Below are positions 58,232 to 64,000 of a stretch of DNA of 64,000 bases, piece after piece; the first letter of the stretch is position 1; each line of letters begins with the position of its first letter. Origin of the DNA: Salinibacter sp. 10B. Its GTDB lineage: Bacteria; Bacteroidota; Rhodothermia; Rhodothermales; Salinibacteraceae. Both the position numbers and the translations under genes were made by a program. Where the stretch lies: NCBI RefSeq assembly GCF_002954405.1, contig NZ_MQWC01000004.1, positions 3,700,613-3,764,612 of the forward strand, read 5' to 3'. Under the pieces are notes generated by a model. It searched no databases, was not told where the DNA came from, and worked only from the letters and a program-made list of their open reading frames with translations.

Positions 58232-59617
58232 ATGTTTGAGAACCTGTCCGAAAAACTTGAGGGGGCGCTGCAGTCCGTGACGGGTCAGGGCCGCATCAAC
58301 GAGGTGAATGTGGCCGAGACGATGCGGGAGATCCGACGTGCGCTTCTGAATGCGGACGTGAACTACCAGGTGGCCAAGGACTTCACGAACAACGTGAAGG
58401 AGGCGGCCACCGGAGAGGATGTCCTCAACTCCGTGACCCCGGGACAGCAGCTCACCAAGATCGTCTACGACGAGCTCGCGCGAGTGCTGGGCGGGGAGCA
58501 CGAGGAGATCGAGATGGCCGAAACGCCGCCAACGGTGATTCTTGTCGCGGGCCTACAGGGGTCCGGCAAGACGACCTTCAGTGCCAAGCTTGCCCGTCAC
58601 CTGCGCAAGCAGGGACACGCACCGCTACTGGCGGCTTCGGACGTGTACCGCCCCGCCGCCGTGGACCAGCTCAAGAAGCTGGCCGATCAGGTGGGTGTGC
58701 CGGTTTATTCCATTGAGGAGGAGGGAGAAATTGTAGAAGATGCGGTTCGTGTCGCCGACGAGGCAGTGGAGGAAGCTCGCGAAACGGCGCGTGACGTAGT
58801 GATTATCGACACGGCCGGCCGAATGCACATCGACGAGCAGATGATGCAGGAGGTGGCTGACATCAAGGGCGCCGTCGAACCAAACGAGACGCTCTTCGTC
58901 GTGGACAGCATGACGGGGCAGGATGCCGTCAATACGGCAAAGGAATTCAACGAGCAGCTCGACTACGACGGCGTCGTCCTTACGAAGCTGGACGGCGACA
59001 CGCGCGGGGGGGCTGCCCTCTCCATCCGCACCGTCGTCAATAAGCCGATCAAGTTTGCCTCTACCGGCGAGAAGCTCGACGCGCTTACGCCGTTTTACCC
59101 CGACCGTATGGCCCAGCGCATCCTGGGGATGGGGGACGTGGTGTCGTTCGTGGAGCGAGCCCAGGAGGAGTACGACCAGAAGGAGGCTGAGCGGCTTCAG
59201 GAAAAGATTCAGTCGGACGACTTTGACCTGCAGGATTTCTACGATCAGCTTCAGCGGATTCAGAACATGGGATCCCTGAAGGATCTGATGGGCATGATTC
59301 CAGGCGTTGGCAACAAGATCAGCGATCTGGACATCGACGAGGATGCCTTTAAGCATATTGAAGCCATGATCCAGTCGATGACGCCAGAGGAGCGGTCGCG
59401 TCCCGAAATTTTGAACGGCATGCGCCGCCGCCGCATTGCTCGGGGAAGCGGCGTCGAGGTTCGAGACGTGAACCAGCTCATCAGCCAGTTCAATGAGATG
59501 AAGAAGATGATGAAGACGATGCAGAAGCTGACGAGTCAGGGGCGGGACGTCAGCATGTCGAACCTCATGGATAAGCTTACTGGGGGCGGGGGCGGGCCCA
59601 GCCCGAGTCCTCGGTAG
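58232..59617 (+). CDS. ffh: Signal recognition particle protein (SRP54 homologue)
   Basis: 461 residues. The NG GTPase domain has the P-loop GLQGSGKTT (107-115), DVYRPAAVDQL, DTAGRMHID, TKLDGDTRGG and the closing GEKLDAL. The C-terminal M domain (about 325-440) is Met-rich (MKKMMKTMQKL; NMGSLKDLMGMIPG) and carries RRRRIARGSG for SRP RNA binding. It targets nascent membrane and secreted proteins to FtsY. First gene of the conserved ffh-rpsP-rimM-trmD-rplS cluster. Confidence 0.97.
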   Translation: MFENLSEKLEGALQSVTGQGRINEVNVAETMREIRRALLNADVNYQVAKDFTNNVKEAATGEDVLNSVTPGQQLTKIVYDELARVLGGEHEEIEMAETPPTVILVAGLQGSGKTTFSAKLARHLRKQGHAPLLAASDVYRPAAVDQLKKLADQVGVPVYSIEEEGEIVEDAVRVADEAVEEARETARDVVIIDTAGRMHIDEQMMQEVADIKGAVEPNETLFVVDSMTGQDAVNTAKEFNEQLDYDGVVLTKLDGDTRGGAALSIRTVVNKPIKFASTGEKLDALTPFYPDRMAQRILGMGDVVSFVERAQEEYDQKEAERLQEKIQSDDFDLQDFYDQLQRIQNMGSLKDLMGMIPGVGNKISDLDIDEDAFKHIEAMIQSMTPEERSRPEILNGMRRRRIARGSGVEVRDVNQLISQFNEMKKMMKTMQKLTSQGRDVSMSNLMDKLTGGGGGPSPSPR

Positions 59618-59712
59618 TTTTTGTTTTGCCTTTGTTGGTGTGTCTTCGGGGAACGGAGGCACCCGCTTGTTTTCCCTAGAACGTTTTTTAGAACACTCGA
59701 CCCTAGACCGAC

Positions 59713-60267
59713 GTGTCCGTCAAACTTCGATTGCGCCGCATAGGGCGCAAAAAAATTCCGGTTTATTCGATCGTTGCCGCCGACTCGCGCAATGCACGAG
59801 ACGGTCGCTACATCGAGGACATTGGCCGCTACTTTCCGCTTCGAGACCCCGCAGAGGTGCGCCTCGACGAAGAGCGAGCCCTCTATTGGCTCGACAACGG
59901 GGCACAGCCCAGCGATACGGTACGGTCAATCCTCTACCGCCGGGGCCTGATGCTGCAGAATCATCTGAAGCAAAAGGGCGAGCCGGCCGACGTAATTGAG
60001 GAGAAAGTGTCCGAGTTTCGGGATCGGATGGCCCAGCAGGGCGACGATTTGAAAATGGCCGTGCAGCCGCAGGGTGCCGACGCGCTGGAAAAGGAGCGTG
60101 AGCGGGCGGAAGACCTTGACAAAGAGGCTCGTCTTCGGGCCCAGGCCACGCCTCTCTCGGGAGTTGAGGACGAGGCCGAAGAGACAGAGGCCGATGCCGA
60201 TGAAGCTGACGCCGAGGCCGACGCGGAAGCGGACGTTGATGAGGAGCCGGACGAAGACGAAGAATAG
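59713..60267 (+). CDS. rpsP: 30S ribosomal protein S16 with long acidic C-terminal extension
   Basis: 184 residues against about 80-90 in most bacteria. The S16 core is at the N-terminus (SVKLRLRRIGRKKIPVYSIVAADSR, RYIEDIGRYFP). The second half is a charged helical extension (about 85-150), then an Ala/Asp/Glu repeat tail (DADEADAEADAEAD). The start codon is GTG at 59713. Halophilic relatives are known for acidic extensions of ribosomal proteins. Part of the ffh-rplS cluster. Confidence 0.95.
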   Translation: MSVKLRLRRIGRKKIPVYSIVAADSRNARDGRYIEDIGRYFPLRDPAEVRLDEERALYWLDNGAQPSDTVRSILYRRGLMLQNHLKQKGEPADVIEEKVSEFRDRMAQQGDDLKMAVQPQGADALEKERERAEDLDKEARLRAQATPLSGVEDEAEETEADADEADAEADAEADVDEEPDEDEE

Positions 60268-60299
60268 CCCTGTCCGTTTTTGCACCGACCCTCTGTTCG

Positions 60300-60890
60300 A
60301 TGCCTTCTTCCTCTGAACCTTCGTCCGACTCGGCTGCGGCGACGCCCGACTACGCCGATGTAGCACCGGAGGCGATGGTACAGATCGGCTTCGTCTTCCG
60401 CCCCCACGGGATCGCGGGGGAGCTCAAGATCAATCCCGAACATACCGACGATCCGGCCCGCTACGAGGAGCTGGACACGGTGTATGTCGGAAAGCATCCG
60501 CACGCCGTCGTTCAGCACACGATTGCGTCGGTGCGCTACCAGCAGACGAAGCGAGGGACGACGGTGATCCTCGGCCTGGCGGACATTGCGTCGCGCACAG
60601 ATGCCGAGGCGGTGATGAAGCAGAAGGTATTTGCCCACGAGGAGGACCTGGAGTTGGAAGACGACGAGGTCTTCATTCATGACCTCGTGGGCCTTTCAGT
60701 CTTGACCGAAGAGGGAGAAGAGCTGGGAACCGTGGCCAACTACATGGAGATGCCTGCGCAAGACGTGTTTGTCGTCACGCGTTCTGATGGCTCGGAGGCC
60801 ATGATTCCGGCCGTAGAGGATTTTATCCTTGAGGTTGACTTGGAAGGCGGCCGGCTCGTGGTGCGTCCCATTGAAGGGCTTCTCGATTAG
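60300..60890 (+). CDS. rimM: Ribosome maturation factor RimM
   Basis: 196 residues. MVQIGFVFRPHGIAGELKINPEHTDDPARYEELDTVYVG is the RimM N-terminal domain; the C-terminal PRC-barrel contains DLVGLSVLTEEGEELGTV and EAMIPAVEDFILEVDLEGGRLVV. It helps assemble the head of the 30S subunit near S19. An acidic N-terminal extension of ~25 residues precedes the core. It starts 32 bp after rpsP. Confidence 0.95.
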   Translation: MPSSSEPSSDSAAATPDYADVAPEAMVQIGFVFRPHGIAGELKINPEHTDDPARYEELDTVYVGKHPHAVVQHTIASVRYQQTKRGTTVILGLADIASRTDAEAVMKQKVFAHEEDLELEDDEVFIHDLVGLSVLTEEGEELGTVANYMEMPAQDVFVVTRSDGSEAMIPAVEDFILEVDLEGGRLVVRPIEGLLD

Positions 60891-61001
60891 CTCTGCATTT
60901 GTTTTCTGTACCCGTACGAATGGCCGGCACTGAGGCAGCACGTCCTCGCTGCGCTCGGTCCTCGGTTGCTCGCATCCCACTTTTGGACGGCCGAATTCGT
61001 C

Positions 61002-61688
61002 ATGCGTATCGATGTCATCACAGCCCTGCCCGGTCTCGTCGACGGTCCGCTGCAGCATAGCATCGTGCGGCGGGCGCAGGACAGTGGGGCCGTTGAGATT
61101 GCCGTGCACGACCTTCGGGAGCACGCCGTGGGGAAGCACCGGCAGATTGACGACTTTCCCTATGGAGGGGGAGCGGGCATGGTGCTCAAGCCTGAGCCGA
61201 TTTTTCGGTGCGTCGAAGCAATCGAAGATGAACACGGCGAGCCCGATGAAGTCATTTTTCTGACCCCGGATGGGGAGCAGATCGATCAGCCGATCGTAAA
61301 CCGGCTGACAATGCATGACCACTTGGTTTTGCTTGCGGGGCATTACAAAGGCATTGACCAGCGGGTGCGTGACGGGCTGGTTACGAGAGAACTTTCGATT
61401 GGTGATTTTGTGCTTAGCGGCGGCGAGCTGCCCGCCCTTGTTCTTATTGACGCGGTGGTGCGGCTGCTGCCCGGGGTGCTCGGCGATGCGTCGTCCGCGC
61501 TGACCGATTCATTCCAGGACGGATTGCTTGATGCCCCCGTCTACACTCGTCCGGCGGAATACCGGGGCCGCTCGGTGCCCGAGGTGCTGCGCTCCGGCGA
61601 TCACCAGCGGGTGGAAGAGTGGAGAGACGAAAAGCGTCTCGAAAAGACGCGCGACCGCCGCCCCGACCTATTGCCGGAGTCGTCATAG
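61002..61688 (+). CDS. trmD: tRNA (guanine-37-N1)-methyltransferase
   Basis: 228 residues. SPOUT-family enzyme that methylates G37 in tRNAs, preventing frameshifts. [57 protein letters not shown] and the trefoil-knot SAM site [29 protein letters not shown] are conserved, as is the C-terminal HQRVEEWR. The ATG at 61002 begins the conserved MRIDV; a TTG-initiated longer frame is unlikely. Confidence 0.96.
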   Translation: MRIDVITALPGLVDGPLQHSIVRRAQDSGAVEIAVHDLREHAVGKHRQIDDFPYGGGAGMVLKPEPIFRCVEAIEDEHGEPDEVIFLTPDGEQIDQPIVNRLTMHDHLVLLAGHYKGIDQRVRDGLVTRELSIGDFVLSGGELPALVLIDAVVRLLPGVLGDASSALTDSFQDGLLDAPVYTRPAEYRGRSVPEVLRSGDHQRVEEWRDEKRLEKTRDRRPDLLPESS

Positions 61689-61749
61689 GCGATCCGGCGT
61701 CCCTTTGTTTTTTCGACATTCCTTTTGATCGACAACCCAATTGAGAGCC

Positions 61750-62106
61750 ATGTCTACTGATCTAATGAGCGTCGTCGAGGCCACGCAGTTCCGGGACGAC
61801 GTCCCCGACTTCGACGTGGGGGACACTGTGAATGTCCATCTGCGCGTGGTAGAAGGCGAAAAAGAGCGGATCCAGAAGTTTGAGGGCATCTGTCTCAACC
61901 GGCGCGGGTCCGGGTCCAGCGAAACCTTTACGGTTCGAAAGATGACGGAAGGCACCGGCGTCGAGCGAATTTTCCCGATTCACTCTCCTCGGATTGCCGA
62001 GATTGAGGTCACGCGGCGCGGAAAGGTGCGCCGGTCCAACCTCTCGTTCCTTCGGGATCGAGTCGGCAAGTCTGCCCGCGTAAAGGAGCGCGTGCAGGAC
62101 GAGTAG
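61750..62106 (+). CDS. rplS: 50S ribosomal protein L19
   Basis: 118 residues, the usual size. Conserved features: [61 protein letters not shown] and [22 protein letters not shown]. It lies at the 30S-50S interface. Start is ATG 61750; a TTG at 61741 would add three residues. It ends the ffh-rplS cluster. Confidence 0.97.
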   Translation: MSTDLMSVVEATQFRDDVPDFDVGDTVNVHLRVVEGEKERIQKFEGICLNRRGSGSSETFTVRKMTEGTGVERIFPIHSPRIAEIEVTRRGKVRRSNLSFLRDRVGKSARVKERVQDE

Positions 62107-62162
62107 GAATAGCCATTGGGAGATGATGGCCCGGCACGACCCTGTCATGAATCCAACAGCGT

Positions 62163-62981
62163 ATGGAGCTCGCAACTTGGGATTACCCACCGGCTGAGTT
62201 TCTCATTTCCGGGTTTACCTCGGGCGCGGTCGAGAACCCGTTTTCCATCAAGCGCTACCGCCCGGAGGAGTGCGCGGCGCGGTTCGTGGAGGACGATGTG
62301 GACGTGGCGCTGCTGCCGACGATGCTTGCCCTCCAGGCAAGTGATGCGATCGACGTGATTCCGAGTGTCGGGCTCGTGTCTTGGGACTACCCGTACGCGA
62401 AATTGATATGGAGCGGGGGGCTGCACGACTTTCCCGAAACCATTGCCTACGACCGGCGGGTGGCACAGGAGCGTGTCGTCACTCGCATCATCATGCACGA
62501 ACATTACGGTGTGGACCCGACGTTTGTCCCGTACGACGATCACTCCCCCAAAGAGCTTCTAGAGGTGGACGAGGACGCGTCGCTGCTGGTGGGGCCCAAC
62601 GTGCCGTCGTTTCAGACGGAGCCCTTTACGATTGATGTGGGGCAGGAATGGTACGAGCTCACGAACTACCCGATGGTATGGGGGCTTTATGTCACCAAGC
62701 GCGATCAGGCGTCGGATGAGATGATTGAGGCGCTGATTGCCTCGGCACGTGCGGCGGAAGAGAACCGCGACGTGTGGGTGCAGGCACAGGAGACCTCTAA
62801 GACCCTGAACGCTTTTTACCGGGAAGATCTGCGGACGGGCCTCGACAAATTGGCCATCGCGAGCCTCACGGAGTTTCGGAAGTATCTCTTTTATTACGAC
62901 GTGACGGAAGACGTCCCAGATCTGCCGTTTGTCTTCCTTGATGACGAGGAGGAGGAAGAAGAGGAGGAGTCCGAGTCGTGA
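62163..62981 (+). CDS. MqnA/MqnD family menaquinone biosynthesis protein (futalosine pathway)
   Basis: 272 residues with the periplasmic-binding-protein-like fold of the MqnA/MqnD family: PPAEFLISGFTSG, EDDVDVALLPTMLALQASDAIDVIPSVGLVSW, DRRVAQERVVTRIIMHEHYGVDP and VGQEWYELTNYPMVWGLYV. MqnA dehydrates chorismate to 3-enolpyruvylbenzoate; MqnD cleaves cyclic dehypoxanthine futalosine; the split between the two cannot be made with certainty. There is no signal peptide, so it is not an ABC binding protein. An EEEEEEEE-type tail ends it. It begins 57 bp after rplS. Confidence 0.72.
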   Translation: MELATWDYPPAEFLISGFTSGAVENPFSIKRYRPEECAARFVEDDVDVALLPTMLALQASDAIDVIPSVGLVSWDYPYAKLIWSGGLHDFPETIAYDRRVAQERVVTRIIMHEHYGVDPTFVPYDDHSPKELLEVDEDASLLVGPNVPSFQTEPFTIDVGQEWYELTNYPMVWGLYVTKRDQASDEMIEALIASARAAEENRDVWVQAQETSKTLNAFYREDLRTGLDKLAIASLTEFRKYLFYYDVTEDVPDLPFVFLDDEEEEEEEESES

Positions 62982-63038
62982 ATGCTCAAGGTGTAGGATG
63001 CCACGGTCGTCTCTCTCATTGAGCCCACCAGTGCAGTC

Positions 63039-63503
63039 ATGGCAGAAGGGGTTGAGGTTGTTGAGCGCAATAAAAAAGCGCAGTTTGAGTACGACATTGA
63101 GGAGACGCTGGAGGCGGGGCTCGTCCTCGAGGGGTCCGAGGTGAAGTCGGTGCGCCAGGGCAAGGTCAGCCTCGACGGGGCGTACTGCCAGGTGGATCGG
63201 TACGGCGAGATGAAGATCCACGGGATGTACATCAAGCCGTATGATCAGGCCGGGCCGTTTGGGCACGAGCCGCGCCGTGATCGCAAGCTCCTTATGCACG
63301 ATGAGGAGATTCAGAAGTGGGGGGATATGGCAGAGAAGAAGCGCTACACCATTGTGCCTCTAGAGCTCTACTTTCGCGATGGCTGGGCGAAGTTGAAAAT
63401 TGGGCTCGCAAAGGGCCGAAAAAAGCACGACAAGCGCCAAGCCATCAAGGAGCGAGAAGAGAAGCGGCGCATGGAGCAGACGAAGCGGAAGTACAACCTC
63501 TAG
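63039..63503 (+). CDS. smpB: SsrA-binding protein
   Basis: 154 residues. Binds tmRNA and brings it to stalled ribosomes for trans-translation. [39 protein letters not shown] opens the OB-like barrel; [60 protein letters not shown] and the basic tail [10 protein letters not shown] complete it. The tail is needed inside the decoding centre. I did not find the tmRNA gene next to it. Confidence 0.97.
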   Translation: MAEGVEVVERNKKAQFEYDIEETLEAGLVLEGSEVKSVRQGKVSLDGAYCQVDRYGEMKIHGMYIKPYDQAGPFGHEPRRDRKLLMHDEEIQKWGDMAEKKRYTIVPLELYFRDGWAKLKIGLAKGRKKHDKRQAIKEREEKRRMEQTKRKYNL

Positions 63504-64000
63504 TGTTGCGTTCGGTAATGGGGGAGGGATGGGTTTGTAGTGGAACTACCGGGCGAACGCAGATGCTCCAAGGCGTAAGATCCACGACGTCACAGGCAGT
63601 GAACGTCTCGCCAACCAGGGTTTGAAGCTGCGATTTCGAACCTCCCAACTTCTGGCCTGTCATCTCGATCAAAAAGCTCTCGGATGTCCCTCGTCGAGTA
63701 CGATTCCTACCGGAGCCGATGATTCCTTGATAGGTGCCTCGACTTGACCCTAGATTGCGCTCGTTCGGAGTACCCCGACGTGGATTTTGAGATCGCTTGA
63801 AACGTGACATACGAAGAGTACGAGCACAGGGTATTCTAGAGAAGGGACGATTGGGACTGCTGACTGCAAACGACCGACTGCTGCCGAAAGGGGGCGGAGG
63901 CGCGTGGGGAGACGCGGTCCATTGTTTGCCGTCAGGGGAGGTCCCCATGGCCCCTATTCAGACATCCCTTTTGTCAGATTCATTTCTCACCACCAGTCGA
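63504..64000. other. Terminal gene-free stretch
   Basis: About 500 bp to the window end. A minus-strand frame (63445-63948) stays open for 167 codons but is basic, Ser/Arg-rich and crosses into smpB; I do not call it. No tRNA cloverleaf, tmRNA ends or repeat could be recognised. Confidence 0.4.

Noticed and set aside
62163-62981. ABC transporter substrate-binding protein
   Set aside because: The fold is related, but there is no signal peptide or lipobox and no transporter genes nearby; the MqnA/MqnD family fits better.
63445-63948. 167-codon minus-strand reading frame beyond smpB
   Set aside because: It is basic and Ser/Arg/Pro-rich, unlike local proteins, runs into smpB in antisense and has no recognisable domain.
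63504-64000. A tmRNA (ssrA) gene next to smpB
   Set aside because: No tRNA-like acceptor ends, no T-arm GGTTCGA with pairing arms, and no tag reading frame ending in Ala-Ala could be put together on either strand.
1-64000. CRISPR array, prophage or integrative element
   Set aside because: No evenly spaced direct repeats, integrase, phage structural genes, or tRNA-flanked attachment sites were seen.

Overview
The window is chromosomal DNA of a halophilic, aerobic member of the Bacteroidota/Rhodothermota, most like the Salinibacter/Rhodothermus group (inferred from gene content, not from a search). The DNA is GC-rich. The proteins are strongly acidic, with Asp/Glu-rich tails on ribosomal protein S16 and on the MqnA-like protein. 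A secreted protein ends in a type IX secretion sorting domain. Most start codons lack a clear Shine-Dalgarno sequence, as is usual in this phylum. Nearly all genes are housekeeping or metabolic. I see no phage, CRISPR array, rRNA or tRNA.

Layout. 1-10.4 kb: 3' end of a threonine dehydrogenase/epimerase; a large T9SS cargo protein; a leftward run of S9 peptidase, LolD-like ATPase, hisE, hisG and FtsX-like permease; a DUF2752/TM2 membrane-protein pair. 10.7-17.3 kb: ppk1, dnaG, a tiny lipoprotein, a gene-poor stretch, and dapD. 17.3-29.1 kb: carbohydrate and surface functions (GH29 fucosidase, CoA-transferase, methyltransferase, galT, GH31 glucosidase with a LacI-type palindrome upstream, a 1056-residue Asp-box/VPS10-like secreted protein) and a lipid kinase. 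29.4-38.1 kb: class III cyclase, tandem carboxymuconolactone-decarboxylase-like protein, Smr protein, a 157-bp MITE-like element, class I amidotransferase, a diverged lytic-transglycosylase-like protein, spmB/spmA, an outer-membrane barrel and an RluA synthase. 38.2-42.7 kb: heme genes hemF, hemH and hemL with a methyltransferase. 42.8-49.1 kb: a leftward phospho-signalling island of PP2C phosphatase, secreted TPR-Cache protein, membrane OB-fold/FHA protein and Ser/Thr kinase-WD40 protein. 49.5-57.8 kb: HAD hydrolase, polA, an active/inactive M16 peptidase pair, a PspC protein and 5-formyl-THF cyclo-ligase. 58.2-63.5 kb: the classical ffh-rpsP-rimM-trmD-rplS cluster followed by a MqnA/MqnD-family gene and smpB.

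The most interesting parts are the PP2C/Cache/FHA/kinase island, which looks like a complete envelope-to-cytoplasm sensing circuit; the MITE with matched inverted repeats and a TTA target duplication; a dispersed intergenic palindrome built on CGTTGGA/TCCAACG; and a set of degenerate hairpins between polA and the M16 genes. Start codons were moved inward from the longest open frame wherever an ATG began the conserved domain or signal peptide.
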